A stretch of 64,000 nucleotides of DNA from Sideroxydans sp. (GTDB taxonomy: Bacteria; Pseudomonadota; Gammaproteobacteria; Burkholderiales; Gallionellaceae). The stretch covers positions 1-64,000 of the forward strand of contig VMTA01000003.1 in assembly GCA_013791855.1 (NCBI GenBank). Reading direction: 5' to 3'. How positions within the stretch are numbered: the stretch's first letter is position 1; each line of letters opens with the position of its first letter. The translations under genes and the position numbers were made by a program. Below are positions 18,199-32,356 of the stretch, piece by piece. The notes under the pieces were generated by a model. The model made no database searches and was not told where the DNA came from. It saw only the letters and a program-made list of their open reading frames with translations.

Positions 18199-19563
18199 TT
18201 ATTTCTTTCCTTTTACGGGACGTAGCCAGCCGGCAATCGTGACTTGTTTGCTGCGGGAGAGGGTGAGTTCTCCGGCAGGGGTGTCTTTAGTGATGGTAGA
18301 GCCTGCGCCTATGGTCGCGCCTTTGCCAACAGTGACTGGCGCAATGAGTTGCGTATCCGATCCGATGAATGCATCGTCCCCGATGACAGTACGGAACTTG
18401 TTCGCACCATCGTAGTTGCAGGTGATGGTTCCCGCTCCGATGTTGACCCGACTACCCACCGTGCTGTCCCCTATGTAACTCAGGTGGTTCGCCTTACTAC
18501 CTGATCCGATCTCGCTGTTCTTGATCTCTACGAAATTGCCGACATGGGCATGGTCGTGTAATTCAGTACCGGGACGTAGCCGCGCGTAGGGTCCGATGTG
18601 GCAGTCAGCACCCACTTCGCTGCTATCGATATGACTGTAAGCTGCAATGTGTGTGGCAGTGCCGATATTTGCGTTGCGAATGACACTATAAGCGCTGACT
18701 TTCACCCGATCGCACAAGGTGACCTTACCCTCAAAGATGCAACCGACGTCGATCTCCACATCGCGCCCACATACCAGTTCACCGCGCACATCGATCCGTG
18801 CCGGATCGTTCAGCGTCACGCCTTGGGCCAAAAGCTTCGTGGCGATTTGTTTCTGCCACACACGCTCAAGGCTGGCCAGTTGCATCTTGTTATTGATACC
18901 TTCAACTTCCCACCCATGCGCCGGTTGGACGGTATGTACCACAACACCCTGCTGCACTGCCATCGCGACGATATCTGTCAGGTAGTACTCACCCTGGGCG
19001 TTGTCATTTCTCAACTTGCCTAACCATTCACGCAGTTTTGCTGTCGGGGCGAGCATGATGCCTGTGTTCACTTCGCTAATCTCCAGCTCTTCTGGAGAGG
19101 CGTCTTTCTGCTCGACGATGCGCTGCACATCGCCCTCTTGATTGCGCACGATTCGACCGTAGCCTGCTGGATTGTCAAGATTGACTGTCAGCAATACAAG
19201 CCCTTCGCCCGCATGTTGCATCTGATGCAATGTACTATGCTGGATCAGCGGTACATCGCCGTACAGTATTAGCGTACGACTATCATCCTGCAGGTGCGGC
19301 ATTGCCTGTTGTACGGCATGACCTGTGCCAAGTTGCGATTCTTGAATGACGAATTTTGCACCGTAGAGCTGCATCGCTTGCGGTACTGCCTCGCCACCGT
19401 GGCCGTACACCACGCAGATCTGCTGGGGTTGTAACGAGATCGCGCAGTCCAGCACATGCTGAACCAGTGGTTTACCTGCCAAGTTATGCAGCACCTTCGG
19501 CCGATCCGAATACATACGCGTACCTTTGCCGGCGGCAAGGATGATGATGTTCAATGCGTTCAT
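18199..19563 (-). CDS. glmU: Bifunctional UDP-GlcNAc pyrophosphorylase / glucosamine-1-phosphate N-acetyltransferase
   Basis: The 454-residue enzyme carries out the last two steps to UDP-GlcNAc. The N-terminal uridylyltransferase domain begins with [11 protein letters not shown] and contains LYGDVPL. The C-terminal left-handed beta helix (from about residue 250) is made of hexapeptide repeats with the acetyltransferase segments [17 protein letters not shown] and HLSYIGD. It starts 92 bases downstream of atpC, across a terminator. A TATACT-like -10 sequence on the minus strand (about 19595-19590) may start glmU-glmS transcription. Confidence 0.98.
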   Translation of the reverse strand: MNALNIIILAAGKGTRMYSDRPKVLHNLAGKPLVQHVLDCAISLQPQQICVVYGHGGEAVPQAMQLYGAKFVIQESQLGTGHAVQQAMPHLQDDSRTLILYGDVPLIQHSTLHQMQHAGEGLVLLTVNLDNPAGYGRIVRNQEGDVQRIVEQKDASPEELEISEVNTGIMLAPTAKLREWLGKLRNDNAQGEYYLTDIVAMAVQQGVVVHTVQPAHGWEVEGINNKMQLASLERVWQKQIATKLLAQGVTLNDPARIDVRGELVCGRDVEIDVGCIFEGKVTLCDRVKVSAYSVIRNANIGTATHIAAYSHIDSSEVGADCHIGPYARLRPGTELHDHAHVGNFVEIKNSEIGSGSKANHLSYIGDSTVGSRVNIGAGTITCNYDGANKFRTVIGDDAFIGSDTQLIAPVTVGKGATIGAGSTITKDTPAGELTLSRSKQVTIAGWLRPVKGKK

Positions 19564-19605
19564 ATTGTTCTGTGTTTCATTGATGCGCGAGTATAGCTTT
19601 CAGGC

Positions 19606-19636
19606 AACAAAAAAGCAGCCGAAGCTGCTCTTTTGG
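19606..19636 (-). terminator. Rho-independent terminator of the atp operon
   Basis: On the minus strand AGCAGC pairs with GCTGCT around a TTCG tetraloop (arms at 19624-19629 and 19614-19619), followed by TTTTTTGTT. It sits between the atpC stop and glmU. Confidence 0.88.
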
Positions 19637-19655
19637 TGTTTCTGATACTTGAACT

Positions 19656-20081
19656 TTAATGCGTGTGTTTGCGCATTTGTTGGATTGCTCGCAATTGCGC
19701 GATCGCTTCAGCCAATTCAGCCTGGGCTGCTGCGTAGTCGATGTCAGAAGTACGGTTCTTCATGGCTTCTTCCGCCGCCTGCTTGGCTTCCAATGCACGC
19801 GCCTCGTCCAAATCGGCCCCGCGGATTGCGGTGTCGGCGAGGATAGTGACCACGTTGGGCTGCACTTCCAGCATACCGCCGGACACATAGATCAACTCTT
19901 CCTGCTCCTGGTCCGGACGCTTGATGCGCACAGCACCGGGTTTGATGCGAGTCATCAGGGCGGTATGGCGCGGATAGATACCCAATTCGCCCATCTCGCC
20001 CGGTACCACGACGACTTCAGCCAGCCCGGAGAAGATCTGCTCCTCCGCGCTCACCACGTCTACATGTACGGTCATTGCCAT
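19656..20081 (-). CDS. atpC: ATP synthase F1 subunit epsilon
   Basis: This 141-residue epsilon subunit of the F1 stalk couples rotation and restrains ATP hydrolysis. The beta-sandwich starts [19 protein letters not shown] and contains [12 protein letters not shown] and [12 protein letters not shown]. The C-terminal helices include [13 protein letters not shown]. The ATG at 20081 is preferred because GGGGA precedes it at the right distance; a GTG at 20093 would abut the atpD stop. It is the last gene of the operon. Confidence 0.96.
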   Translation of the reverse strand: MAMTVHVDVVSAEEQIFSGLAEVVVVPGEMGELGIYPRHTALMTRIKPGAVRIKRPDQEQEELIYVSGGMLEVQPNVVTILADTAIRGADLDEARALEAKQAAEEAMKNRTSDIDYAAAQAELAEAIAQLRAIQQMRKHTH

Positions 20082-20096
20082 GGTTATCCCCACTAA

Positions 20097-21533
<1,437 letters not shown>

Positions 21534-21560
21534 CTAAATTAATTCTGAATTCTTTGCCGA

Positions 21561-22427
21561 TCAACCGATCGCCGCCGCACCGCCCACGATCTCCGAGATT
21601 TCCTTGGTGATCGCTGCCTGACGTGCTTTGTTGTAAACCAGCTTGAGCTCGCCGATGACGCTCTTGGCATTATCGGATGCGGCTTTCATCGCCACCATGC
21701 GCGAGCTTTGCTCGGAAGCCATGTTCTCTACCACCGCTTGGTACACCAAGGATTCGATGTAGCGCAGCAGCAGTTCGTCGATGACTTTTTTGGCATCGGG
21801 TTCGTAGATGTAGTCCCAGTTACCTTCGCTGGTACCCATCTTTTCACCGGTCAACGGCAGCAATTGCTCGATGCGTGGCTCCTGCTTCATCGTATTGATG
21901 AAGTGGTTATAGCTCAAGTAGATGGCATCGATCTCGCCAGCCACATAGGCATCCAGCATCGCCTTGACGGTACCGATCAGCTTTTCAATATGCGGTGTGT
22001 CACCCAAACCCGTCAGGTGTGACTGGACCTTGGCGCCGATGCGGTTCATGAAGCCAAAACCCTTGTTACCGATCGGACATACCAGAAGACCTTTACCTTC
22101 GCCTTCCCATGTTTTCATCTCGTTTATAGCGAGACGCAACAGGTTGGTATTCAAGCCACCGCACAGACCTTTGTCGGAAGTGACGACGATCAGGCCGACG
22201 TTTTTCACTGTTTCACGCTTGACCAGGAATGGATGCTTGTATTCCGGGTTAGCGCGCGACAGGTGAGCGGCGACATTGCGAATCTTCTCGGCATAAGGGC
22301 GAGCGGCACGCATGCGTTCCTGCGCCTTGCGCATCTTCGCAGCTGCCACCATTTCCATCGCACGCGTGATCTTGCGCGTATTTTCAACGCTCTTGATTTT
22401 GGTGCGAATCTCTTTACTGCCCGCCAT
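21561..22427 (-). CDS. atpG: ATP synthase F1 subunit gamma
   Basis: The 288-residue central stalk has the two long coiled-coil helices at its ends: [20 protein letters not shown] at the start, and [20 protein letters not shown] with [18 protein letters not shown] at the end. Between them, [12 protein letters not shown] is a conserved family motif. It lies 13 bases after atpA and 42 bases before atpD on the minus strand. Confidence 0.97.
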   Translation of the reverse strand: MAGSKEIRTKIKSVENTRKITRAMEMVAAAKMRKAQERMRAARPYAEKIRNVAAHLSRANPEYKHPFLVKRETVKNVGLIVVTSDKGLCGGLNTNLLRLAINEMKTWEGEGKGLLVCPIGNKGFGFMNRIGAKVQSHLTGLGDTPHIEKLIGTVKAMLDAYVAGEIDAIYLSYNHFINTMKQEPRIEQLLPLTGEKMGTSEGNWDYIYEPDAKKVIDELLLRYIESLVYQAVVENMASEQSSRMVAMKAASDNAKSVIGELKLVYNKARQAAITKEISEIVGGAAAIG

Positions 22428-22440
22428 AACTCAGCTCCCC

Positions 22441-23982
22441 TTAGTAGACAGCAGTTGCCTTGAACGATTCGATCGCAGCCACCAGCAGTTTTTCATTGTC
22501 GGCAGACAGATCCTTGCTGGATTCGATCGCGTCCATCAGTGCTTTGCTGTTGGTCTTCAGGTTCGTATGCAGTGCGGATTCGAATGCCAATGCCTTGGGC
22601 ACAGGAACATCGTCGAAGTAGCCCTTGTTCACTGCGAACAGCGTAGTGGCCATCTCGGAGACCGACAGCGGCGCGTACTGCAGCTGCTTCATCAGCTCGG
22701 TCACCAAACGGCCGCGCTCCAGTTGCTTGCGGGTAGATTCGTCCAGATCGGAAGCGAACTGCGCGAACGCAGCCAGTTCACGGTACTGAGCCAGAGCCAG
22801 ACGCACACCGCCACCCAGCTTCTTGATGACCTTGGTCTGCGCAGCACCACCCACGCGGGACACCGATACACCGGCGTTGATCGCGGGACGGATACCGGCG
22901 TTGAACAGGTCGGCTTCCAGGAAGATCTGGCCGTCGGTGATCGAGATCACGTTGGTCGGCACGAACGCGGACACGTCACCGGCTTGGGTTTCGATGATCG
23001 GCAGAGCGGTCAGCGAACCGGTTTTGCCCTTGACTTCGCCCTTGGTGAAGGCTTCGACGTAATCGGCGTTCACGCGTGCTGCGCGCTCGAGCAGACGGGA
23101 GTGCAGATAGAACACGTCGCCAGGATACGCTTCACGACCGGGCGGACGGCGCAGCAGCAGCGAGATCTGACGATAGGCCCAAGCTTGCTTGGTCAAGTCG
23201 TCATATACGATCAGTGCGTCTTCGCCGCGATCGCGGAAGTATTCACCCATGGTGCAGCCGGAATATGGTGCCAGGAACTGCATCGCGGCGGAGTCGGAAG
23301 CGGTAGCGGCCACGACGATGGTGTATTCCATCGCGCCGTGCTCTTCCAGCTTGCGCACCACGTTGGCGACGGTCGAGGCTTTCTGGCCGATGGCAACATA
23401 GATACAGGTCATGTTCTGACCCTTCTGGTTGATGATCGCGTCGACAGCGACGGCAGTCTTGCCGGTCTGGCGGTCACCGATAATCAGTTCGCGCTGGCCG
23501 CGGCCGACTGGAACCATGGAGTCGATGGACTTCAGACCGGTCTGCACGGGCTGGTCAACGGATTTACGTGCGATGACGCCCGGCGCGACCTTTTCGATCT
23601 TGTCGGTCATCTTGGCATTGATCGGGCCCTTACCGTCGATGGGCTGACCCAACGCGTTCACTACGCGACCGCGCAGTTCGGGACCAACCGGCACTTCCAG
23701 GATGCGGCCCGTGCACTTGACGGTGTCGCCTTCGGTGATGTGCTCGTACTCACCCAGAATCACGGCGCCGACAGAGTCACGCTCGAGGTTGAGTGCGAGG
23801 CCGAATGTGTTACCCGGGAATTCCAGCATCTCGCCCTGCATCACATCGGACAAGCCGTGCACGCGAACGATACCGTCGGTTACGCTGACCACCGTACCTT
23901 CGGTGCGCGCCTGGGTCAGTGCTTCGAAGTTATCGATGCGACTGCGAATCAAATTGCTAATTTCAGAAGGATTGAGCTTCAT
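22441..23982 (-). CDS. atpA: ATP synthase F1 subunit alpha
   Basis: The 513-residue non-catalytic nucleotide-binding subunit begins [20 protein letters not shown]. It carries the P loop [10 protein letters not shown] (around residue 169), [20 protein letters not shown], and [17 protein letters not shown] with the arginine finger. The C-terminal domain runs through [15 protein letters not shown]. It is the longest F1 gene and sits between atpH and atpG in the usual order. Confidence 0.98.
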   Translation of the reverse strand: MKLNPSEISNLIRSRIDNFEALTQARTEGTVVSVTDGIVRVHGLSDVMQGEMLEFPGNTFGLALNLERDSVGAVILGEYEHITEGDTVKCTGRILEVPVGPELRGRVVNALGQPIDGKGPINAKMTDKIEKVAPGVIARKSVDQPVQTGLKSIDSMVPVGRGQRELIIGDRQTGKTAVAVDAIINQKGQNMTCIYVAIGQKASTVANVVRKLEEHGAMEYTIVVAATASDSAAMQFLAPYSGCTMGEYFRDRGEDALIVYDDLTKQAWAYRQISLLLRRPPGREAYPGDVFYLHSRLLERAARVNADYVEAFTKGEVKGKTGSLTALPIIETQAGDVSAFVPTNVISITDGQIFLEADLFNAGIRPAINAGVSVSRVGGAAQTKVIKKLGGGVRLALAQYRELAAFAQFASDLDESTRKQLERGRLVTELMKQLQYAPLSVSEMATTLFAVNKGYFDDVPVPKALAFESALHTNLKTNSKALMDAIESSKDLSADNEKLLVAAIESFKATAVY

Positions 23983-24012
23983 CTGGATTTCCTCATTCTT
24001 GATAATTCTTTA

Positions 24013-24546
24013 TCAGGCTAGGGCAGTCGCCATTTCGCCAAGGCGCGTCAACGCGGATCCGTCGATGACCTTGTCTCCGGCGCGGATCACCACGCCACCC
24101 AGCAATTCTTTTTTGATGCGGCTTTCAAGCTTGATCTCGCAGCCCATGCGTTTCTTCAACGAAGCCACTATCTTGTCTTGTTGCGCAGTTGACAGTTCAA
24201 ACGGAGACTCAACCACCACATTGATCGATTTTTCCGCCTCGGCTTTCAGTGCTGCAAAGCTGGCTGCGATCTCAGGCAGAACAGAAACGCGCTGATTGTC
24301 GGCAAGGATACGCACGAAGTTCTGCAGTTTGACATCCGGGCTTTTTCCCAGAAATGCCTCCATCAGCGAAGCCACTTGGGTCTTCGCAACCTTCGGATTG
24401 CCGATGATGGCGCGCACTTCTGGGTGGGAGGCTGCTTCTGCCAGAGCAATGAGTGCATCCGACCAAGCCTGTAGCGCATTCAGCTTTTGAGCTTCCTCAA
24501 AAGCTGCCTGGGCGTAGGGGCGTGCAATGGTTATGGCTTCAGACAT
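24013..24546 (-). CDS. atpH: ATP synthase F1 subunit delta
   Basis: The 177-residue peripheral-stalk subunit links the b dimer to the top of F1. It starts MSEAITIARPYAQAAFEEA, the usual N-terminal helix. The C-terminal beta/helix part contains LGGVVIRAGDKVIDGSALTRL. It is separated from atpF by 5 bases and from atpA by 30 bases, in a common transcript. Length is normal. Confidence 0.96.
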   Translation of the reverse strand: MSEAITIARPYAQAAFEEAQKLNALQAWSDALIALAEAASHPEVRAIIGNPKVAKTQVASLMEAFLGKSPDVKLQNFVRILADNQRVSVLPEIAASFAALKAEAEKSINVVVESPFELSTAQQDKIVASLKKRMGCEIKLESRIKKELLGGVVIRAGDKVIDGSALTRLGEMATALA

Positions 24547-24551
24547 GGCGA

Positions 24552-25022
24552 TCAGATTTCCGCAACGAGTTTGTCGAGCAGGTCGTTATGTGCCTTCGCA
24601 TCGATCTCTCGACCGAGGATCTTGCCGGCGCCTGCCAGTGCGATCGCGGACACCTGCGTACGCAGCTGTTCTTTGGCGCGGAACACTTCCTGATCGATCT
24701 CTGCTTTCGCCCCAGCGATGATGCGCTCACCTTCGACCTTGGCCTGAGTCTTGGACTCTTCCACGATCTCGCTAGCGCGTTTTTCGCTATTGCCAATGAT
24801 CTCGCCAGCTTTTTCCTTGGCCTCGCGCAGGATCTCTGCGGAACGACGGGATGCGAGCTCCAGATCCTGCTTGGCGCGTTCTGCATCTGCCAGACCGTCA
24901 GCGATCTGCTTCTTGCGCTCATCCAGTGCCGCCACGATCGGGGTCCACACGAACTTCATGCAGAACCATACGAACAGCGCGAACATGATCAACTGTGCGA
25001 GAAGAGTTGCATTGATATTCAT
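24552..25022 (-). CDS. atpF: ATP synthase Fo subunit b
   Basis: The 156-residue subunit has one N-terminal membrane helix ([20 protein letters not shown], about residues 7-26). A long charged helix follows ([20 protein letters not shown] onward) that dimerises into the peripheral stalk. Only one b gene is present, as expected for a non-photosynthetic proteobacterium. Length matches the E. coli protein (156 residues). Confidence 0.97.
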   Translation of the reverse strand: MNINATLLAQLIMFALFVWFCMKFVWTPIVAALDERKKQIADGLADAERAKQDLELASRRSAEILREAKEKAGEIIGNSEKRASEIVEESKTQAKVEGERIIAGAKAEIDQEVFRAKEQLRTQVSAIALAGAGKILGREIDAKAHNDLLDKLVAEI

Positions 25023-25062
25023 GCAAGCTTCCTTTCTAAATTATGCGTTTCGCTTGCGCGAA

Positions 25063-25352
<290 letters not shown>

Positions 25353-25362
25353 AAACCGTAAA

Positions 25363-26728
<1,366 letters not shown>

Positions 26729-26740
26729 GGCTTCGAGCGC

Positions 26741-27598
26741 TTAGCCGGCCCGGGTCAGGCGTGATATCAATTCATCCAGATGGTCATTGCTTGCATATTC
26801 GATAACGAGTTTGCCATTACCTTTTTTCCCGGATTTGATCTCTACCCGAGCTCCGATCTTTTCGGTCAACTCCTCTTGCAGGCGTTCCGTGTCTCTATTC
26901 GCCAGCTTGGGCTTGAGACCTTCTTTAGATGCAGCAGCTCCTTGTTTTTGCACCAACATCTCAGCTTCACGCACTGACAACCCTTCCAGCACCACCTTGT
27001 TTGCCAGCATGATCTGTTGTGCCGGCTCCAATGACAGCAAGGCCCGCGCATGCCCCATATCCAGCTTGTTTTCCATCAACATGCCCTGCACTTCAACCGG
27101 CAGCTTTAGAAGACGCAGCAGATTGCTGGCCGCACTTCTTGAGCGTCCAACCGCATCGGCGGCTTCCTGATGTGTCATCTGGAATTCATCTATCAGGCGC
27201 TGAATACCCACCGCCTCCTCCAGTGGATTCAGATCTTCGCGCTGGATGTTCTCGATCAGCGCCATGGCCAGCGCTGCATTATCCGGAACAACTCTCACCA
27301 ATACAGGAACTTGTGTCAATCCTGCCAATTGCGAAGCACGCCAGCGGCGTTCACCGGCAATGATCTCATAACTACCGTTGGGCATTTCTCTAACCAGGAT
27401 TGGCTGCATCACGCCTTGCGACTTGATAGAGGCGGCCAGTTCCTTGAGCGATTCCTCGTCCATATGGCTACGTGGCTGGTATTTTCCGGGTTTGAGCTGG
27501 TTAACATTCAATTCGCGCAATGATTCATTGGTCTTTGTTGCACCACCACCCAGCAGCGCATCCAATCCCCGACCCAGCCCCTTGTTTATCTTTGCCAT
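26741..27598 (-). CDS. parB: Chromosome partitioning protein ParB
   Basis: The 285-residue protein binds parS and acts as a CTP-dependent DNA clamp that loads SMC and is moved by ParA. The N-terminal domain has LKPGKYQPR, then the CTP-site motifs GERRWRA and ENIQRE. A helix-turn-helix follows (MTHQEAADAVGRSRSAASNLL, about residues 135-156), and then a dimerisation domain at the end. It lies 22 bases after parA. Two parS-like sites are in the same window, at 30984 and 37492. Confidence 0.97.
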   Translation of the reverse strand: MAKINKGLGRGLDALLGGGATKTNESLRELNVNQLKPGKYQPRSHMDEESLKELAASIKSQGVMQPILVREMPNGSYEIIAGERRWRASQLAGLTQVPVLVRVVPDNAALAMALIENIQREDLNPLEEAVGIQRLIDEFQMTHQEAADAVGRSRSAASNLLRLLKLPVEVQGMLMENKLDMGHARALLSLEPAQQIMLANKVVLEGLSVREAEMLVQKQGAAASKEGLKPKLANRDTERLQEELTEKIGARVEIKSGKKGNGKLVIEYASNDHLDELISRLTRAG

Positions 27599-27620
27599 TT
27601 TATTTTCCGTTTAATTTAAG

Positions 27621-28403
27621 TTATTGAATGCCTTGATTAAACTCAGATCTATTCAAGATTTCTCCCGCCAGCGCCAGATATGCCTGCGTGCCTTTGGATT
27701 GGGCATCGTGGTACAGCACGGGCACACCGTAGCTGGGCGCTTCGGCCAATCGAATATTGCGAGGGATAACCGTGCGATAGACCTTCTCCCCGAAGTGCTG
27801 CTGCAATTGCGCAGAGACCTGCTGGGCCAGCGAGTTGCGGGGATCGAACATGGTGCGTAGCAATCCTTCGATCTCCAGCTGAGGATTCAGGCTTTCGCGC
27901 ACCATGCGTATGGTGTTCACCAAATCACTCAAGCCTTCCAGCGCATAGTATTCGCACTGCATCGGAATCATCACCGAATGGGCTGCGCACAAACCGTTCA
28001 GAGTCAGCAGATTCAGCGCGGGAGGGCAATCTACCAGGACATAGTCGTATTCACCTGCGACCGCCTCGATCTCTTTCTTCAGTCGTGTTTCACGACCTTC
28101 TACGTTCACCAGTTCGATTTCGGCACCCGCCAGATCTCTGCTCGCCGCCAACACGTCGTACTTACCTTGCTGATAGCTTATTCTTGCTTGAGCAATCGTG
28201 GCTTCACCCAGCAACACATCATAGACAGTCACTTCCTGCGCATGTTTGTCGATGCCACTGCCCATGGTCGCATTCGCTTGCGGATCAAGATCGACCAGTA
28301 ATACGCGCTTTTTCGCCGCAGCCAGACTGGCTGCCAGATTCACTGTGGTTGTGGTCTTGCCAACCCCGCCCTTCTGGTTGGTGATTGCCATTATTCTTGC
28401 CAT
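27621..28403 (-). CDS. parA: Chromosome partitioning ATPase ParA (Soj)
   Basis: The 260-residue ATPase starts [20 protein letters not shown], with the deviant Walker A lysine pair near residues 11 and 16. It continues with LVDLDPQANATMGSG and DYVLVDCPPALNLLTLNGL (Walker B). It works with the adjacent ParB to segregate origins. GGGAG lies 8 bases before the ATG at 28403, supporting this start over an ATG four codons later. It sits between rsmG and parB, as in most proteobacteria. Confidence 0.97.
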   Translation of the reverse strand: MARIMAITNQKGGVGKTTTTVNLAASLAAAKKRVLLVDLDPQANATMGSGIDKHAQEVTVYDVLLGEATIAQARISYQQGKYDVLAASRDLAGAEIELVNVEGRETRLKKEIEAVAGEYDYVLVDCPPALNLLTLNGLCAAHSVMIPMQCEYYALEGLSDLVNTIRMVRESLNPQLEIEGLLRTMFDPRNSLAQQVSAQLQQHFGEKVYRTVIPRNIRLAEAPSYGVPVLYHDAQSKGTQAYLALAGEILNRSEFNQGIQ

Positions 28404-28415
28404 TCCTGTCGCTCC

Positions 28416-29030
28416 CTATTTCCTGCCTGCGATCACCAGACTTCTTGATGCATCAAGTCCCGGCACATGCAATGTGATGATGTGGTCGATTCTGTATTGC
28501 CCGGGAATCCCCTCTTCCATTTTCCCCTTCATTGCAGCCCATCGCCCTTCTGGAGCAAGCAAACCTTCTGTCAAACTGAAGAAATTCCCTAACTCGGTGA
28601 ATGCCCGAGAGATTATCCCGTCGAACCGAATCCCTTCCTGCCAATCTTCTACTCTACCGGTATGGACTTGCACGTTCTTCAAGCCCAGCTGAATGGCTGC
28701 CTGCTGTACAAATCCAGTTTTCTTTGAATTGCTGTCCAGCAATGTGAAATCCCAGTCCGGTCGCATGATTGCGAGCACTATTCCCGGAAGCCCGCCCCCG
28801 CAGCCCACGTCCAACCATTTTCCCGCCCAAAGATGCGGCAGCACTGCCAGACTATCCAACAAATGGTAAGTCACCATCTCCGGTCCGCTGCCGATCGCGG
28901 TCAGGTTGTACACTTTATTCCATTTTTGCATCAAGGCCATATATTGGAGCAACTTTGACTGCGCGTCAGCGGTCAATTCAATACCCAGTTGACCCGCGCC
29001 ATCTATCAGCATCTGGCGTTCATTTTGCAT
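28416..29030 (-). CDS. rsmG: 16S rRNA (guanine527-N7)-methyltransferase
   Basis: The 204-residue SAM-dependent methyltransferase has the SAM motif [16 protein letters not shown] (about residues 73-88). The N-terminal part includes [13 protein letters not shown], and a later segment is [12 protein letters not shown]. It methylates G527 in 16S rRNA; loss causes low-level streptomycin resistance in other bacteria. Its start overlaps the end of mnmG by 11 bases, the classic gidA-gidB coupling. Confidence 0.97.
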   Translation of the reverse strand: MQNERQMLIDGAGQLGIELTADAQSKLLQYMALMQKWNKVYNLTAIGSGPEMVTYHLLDSLAVLPHLWAGKWLDVGCGGGLPGIVLAIMRPDWDFTLLDSNSKKTGFVQQAAIQLGLKNVQVHTGRVEDWQEGIRFDGIISRAFTELGNFFSLTEGLLAPEGRWAAMKGKMEEGIPGQYRIDHIITLHVPGLDASRSLVIAGRK

Positions 29031-30933
29031 CTTCGTTGCCCGCCCGACTTGTGCGAAATCCCCGCTTCAAATGCACCAGCAGCAAGGAAATATCAGCCGG
29101 TGTGATGCCCGAAATCCGGCTCGCATGGCCAATAGTTTCAGGCTTCTGCAGGTTCAATCTCTGTTGCGCTTCGATGGATAAAGCTCTTACTTCCCGGTAA
29201 TCGAGTGTTGCGGGCAGTTGCAGGTCTTCCTGCGCGGCTTGTTGTTGCACCTCTTGATTCTGCTTGGTGATGTAGCCCTGATATTTGGCACCGATCTCCA
29301 CTTGCTGCGCCACTACATCATCCACCACTCGCTCTCCACTATTGGGCAGCGACATCAGCGCGTCGTAGCTCACCTCTGGCCGCCTCAGCAGATCGTACAA
29401 GGAGTATTCCCGCTCTACGTTTTTCCCCAGAACACGAATAGCGTGTTCTTCGCTCAGGATCGCTGGGTTGATCCAAGTCGATTTCAAGCGCTGCTCTTCA
29501 CGCGCTATCGCTTCGCGTTTTTCATCAAACGCACGCCAACGCGCCTCACTTACCACGCCCAGATTCCAGCCTATCTCCGTCAAGCGCAGGTCCGCATTGT
29601 CTTCGCGCAACTGCAGTCTGTATTCAGCCCGACTGGTGAACATCCGATAGGGCTCCGTCACACCTCTGGCGGTCAGGTCATCGACCATCACACCAAGGTA
29701 GGCTTCGTTGCGCTTCGGACTCCATGCCTCTTGCTCGCGCGCATGTCGTGCGGCATTCATTCCCGCCAACAACCCTTGGGCTGCCGCCTCTTCATAGCCT
29801 GTCGTGCCATTGATCTGCCCTGCAAAGAACAATCCCGCAATTGCTTTGGTTTCCAGCGATCGTTTTAGCCCTCTCGGGTCGAAATAGTCGTATTCAATGG
29901 CATAGCCAGGGCGCAATATATGCGCATTTTCAAGGCCCTTGATCGAGCGCACCAACGCTATCTGCACATCGAATGGAAGACTGGTCGATATTCCGTTGGG
30001 ATATATCTCATGTGTCAGCAGACCCTCTGGCTCAAGAAATATCTGATGGGAATCCTTACCGGCGAATCGGGTTATCTTGTCTTCGACGGAAGGACAATAA
30101 CGGGGGCCCACCCCCTCGATCACACCAGTGAACATCGGAGAACGATCCAGCCCTCCGCGAATGATTTCATGGGTTTTTTCATTGGTTTCAGTGATCCAGC
30201 ATGGCAATTGTCTCGGGTGCTGAGCTGCTTTACCCATAAACGAGAACACGGGTTCCGGATCATCTCCCCGCTGTTCTTGCATGACTGAAAAATCGATGCT
30301 GCGACCATCCAGTCTTGGTGGTGTGCCGGTCTTCAACCGCCCCACGGGCATCCCCATCTCCCGGAGTTGCTCCGAAAGCGTGATCGAGGGCGGATCGCCG
30401 GCTCGTCCAGCAGAGTAATTCGATTGCCCCACATGTATCAGGCCCGACAGAAAGGTTCCTGCCGTCAGAACAACACTTTTTGCAGAAAAGCGTATTCCCG
30501 CTTGCGTCTTCACACCCTCAACTCTATTTGCGTTGACTATCAATGCATCCACGGCCTGCTGGAAGAGCCACAGATTCGGCTGATTCTCCAGCCGCGAGCG
30601 AATGGCTTGTTTGTAAAGCAACCTGTCAGCCTGCGCCCTAGTAGCCCTGACTGCCGGGCCTTTACTGGCATTCAGAATACGAAATTGAATTCCACCTTCA
30701 TCCGTCGCTGCGGCCATGGCCCCATCCAACGCATCGACCTCTTTAACAAGGTGCCCCTTCCCTATCCCGCCAATCGACGGGTTGCAGGACATTTGCCCCA
30801 GGGTTTCAATGTTATGACTGAGCAGCAGCGTCCTACAGCCAGCGCGCGCGCTTACTAGCGCCGCCTCCGTTCCTGCATGGCCGCCGCCAACAATAATCAC
30901 GTCAAATTTATCGGGATAATCCATTCTATTCAT
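29020..30933 (-). CDS. mnmG: tRNA uridine-5-carboxymethylaminomethyl modification enzyme MnmG
   Basis: The 637-residue FAD protein works with MnmE to install cmnm5 groups at wobble uridine 34. The dinucleotide-binding motif [18 protein letters not shown] is near the N terminus, followed by [34 protein letters not shown] and [24 protein letters not shown]-type start positions 30933 and 30924 are both possible; the first is used, and neither has a strong ribosome-binding site. A parS-like site lies in its 5' region. Its partner mnmE is the next gene upstream. Confidence 0.97.
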   Translation of the reverse strand: MNRMDYPDKFDVIIVGGGHAGTEAALVSARAGCRTLLLSHNIETLGQMSCNPSIGGIGKGHLVKEVDALDGAMAAATDEGGIQFRILNASKGPAVRATRAQADRLLYKQAIRSRLENQPNLWLFQQAVDALIVNANRVEGVKTQAGIRFSAKSVVLTAGTFLSGLIHVGQSNYSAGRAGDPPSITLSEQLREMGMPVGRLKTGTPPRLDGRSIDFSVMQEQRGDDPEPVFSFMGKAAQHPRQLPCWITETNEKTHEIIRGGLDRSPMFTGVIEGVGPRYCPSVEDKITRFAGKDSHQIFLEPEGLLTHEIYPNGISTSLPFDVQIALVRSIKGLENAHILRPGYAIEYDYFDPRGLKRSLETKAIAGLFFAGQINGTTGYEEAAAQGLLAGMNAARHAREQEAWSPKRNEAYLGVMVDDLTARGVTEPYRMFTSRAEYRLQLREDNADLRLTEIGWNLGVVSEARWRAFDEKREAIAREEQRLKSTWINPAILSEEHAIRVLGKNVEREYSLYDLLRRPEVSYDALMSLPNSGERVVDDVVAQQVEIGAKYQGYITKQNQEVQQQAAQEDLQLPATLDYREVRALSIEAQQRLNLQKPETIGHASRISGITPADISLLLVHLKRGFRTSRAGNEDAK

Positions 30934-30983
30934 GAATCACAAGGGGGGCGCATCTTACATCAGGGCGGCCAACTACAAAACCA

Positions 30984-30999
30984 CGTTTCACGTGAAACA
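30984..30999. promoter_or_regulatory. parS-like ParB-binding site
   Basis: The 14-base palindrome GTTTCACGTGAAAC is perfect, and 15 of 16 bases match the general bacterial parS TGTTTCACGTGAAACA (first base C). It lies between mnmE and mnmG, about 3 kb upstream of parAB. Confidence 0.88.
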
Positions 31000-31012
31000 A
31001 TTGGTTTCTATT

Positions 31013-32356
31013 CTATTTCCCCACGCAAAACTTCCCAAAAATCTCACCCAGTAAATCATCGGCAACAAATTCTCCAGTGATCTGATTAAGTGCGTTTTGG
31101 GTTTGGCGCAGGGATTCTGCAAACAATTCAAGTTGGGAGCACAAGGTCTCCGCGCCTCTCAGGGCTGTCAATGCTTGGTTGATTGCATCCATGTGCCTGG
31201 TTCTGGCCATGAATATGCCTTCTTCCCTATGCCAGCCTATAGCGTTCAAGATAGCGGCTTTAAGCAGCTCGATCCCATCCCCTGTCTTGGCAGAAAGGAA
31301 TACCCGGGTCGTCCCCTCATGGCTTTCGATTGCAGCTTGCATGCCGGTCAAATCGATCTTGTTATGTACAAAAATTGTCGGAGTTGCTCCACCCCGGATC
31401 TCGGCCTTGACTAGGGCTTGTGCTGCTGCAGCGTCTGATTCGTCTATCAATAATATGAGAAGGTCGGCTTTATCTATACTTTGACGCGCACGAACAATGC
31501 CCATCTGTTCCAATACATCTTCTGTTTCCCGAATCCCTGCGGTATCAATAAGATGAATGGGCACACCCTCGATCTGCAGTGCTTGCCGTATGGTGTCCCG
31601 CGTAGTGCCCGGGATATCACTCACCAGCGCTACCTCTTCGCCTGAAAGTCGATTCAATAAGCTGGATTTCCCCGCATTTGGTGCGCCAATAAGTACTACT
31701 TGAGCACCCTCGCGCAAAATATTTCCCTGGGTTGCCAGTGACTGTATGTGCTCAAGCTCTGCCCTCAAGGTACCCAAATCAGCTTGTAACCGGCCGTGGT
31801 CAACGCTGACAACGCCCTCTTCTTCAGGAAAGTCCAAGGTTGCTTCGACAAAGACTCTCAGGCGTATGGTTTTGTCCAGAACAGCGGTGATGGCCCTAGA
31901 GAATTCACCATTTAGAGAACGCACAGCGCTCTTTGCAGCCTGCTGTGTAGTGGCTGCAATAAGGTCTGCAATGCTTTCTGCCTGAGCCAGGTCCAGTTTG
32001 CCATTCAAGAATGCGCGCTGGCTGAACTCCCCAGGCTGGGCAAGACGCGCACCAAGACTGATGCAGCGATTCAGAACTGACTGCAGCACCGCCGGCCCGC
32101 CATGCCCCTGTAATTCAAGAACCTCTTCGCCTGTAAAGGAATTGGGGGCGGTGAAATACAGCGCTATTCCCTGATCCAGGGTTTCCCCAGCCTCATCCAG
32201 GAGTGACGTATAGGTGGCGATACGCGGAGCCAGTTTTCGACCCGTAACGGCTTCCGACAGATCCACCAGGGATCTGCCCGACACTCTAACCACACCGATC
32301 CCGCCCTGACCGGGCGCGGTGGCGATCGCCGCTATTGTGTCAGGCTTTGGAAGCAC
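31013..32356 (-). CDS. mnmE: tRNA uridine-5-carboxymethylaminomethyl GTPase MnmE
   Basis: The 447-residue GTPase partners MnmG in wobble-uridine modification. The N-terminal folate-binding domain starts LPKPDTIAAIATAPGQGGIG. The inserted G domain has GAPNAGKSSLLNRL (P loop), DTAG and VHNKIDL. The C-terminal CVGK carries the conserved cysteine of the CxGK motif. It overlaps the end of yidC by 17 bases. This is the usual position, between yidC and mnmG in the origin region. Confidence 0.97.
   Translation of the reverse strand: MLPKPDTIAAIATAPGQGGIGVVRVSGRSLVDLSEAVTGRKLAPRIATYTSLLDEAGETLDQGIALYFTAPNSFTGEEVLELQGHGGPAVLQSVLNRCISLGARLAQPGEFSQRAFLNGKLDLAQAESIADLIAATTQQAAKSAVRSLNGEFSRAITAVLDKTIRLRVFVEATLDFPEEEGVVSVDHGRLQADLGTLRAELEHIQSLATQGNILREGAQVVLIGAPNAGKSSLLNRLSGEEVALVSDIPGTTRDTIRQALQIEGVPIHLIDTAGIRETEDVLEQMGIVRARQSIDKADLLILLIDESDAAAAQALVKAEIRGGATPTIFVHNKIDLTGMQAAIESHEGTTRVFLSAKTGDGIELLKAAILNAIGWHREEGIFMARTRHMDAINQALTALRGAETLCSQLELFAESLRQTQNALNQITGEFVADDLLGEIFGKFCVGK

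Noticed and set aside
22312-24021. 569-codon plus-strand frame opposite atpA
   Set aside because: This is a shadow of atpA, running through several genes' ends with no ribosome-binding site or motifs.
28084-28100. parS-like half-site (TGTTTCACG) inside parA
   Set aside because: Only one half matches; the other half (ACCTTCTA) is unrelated to the consensus.
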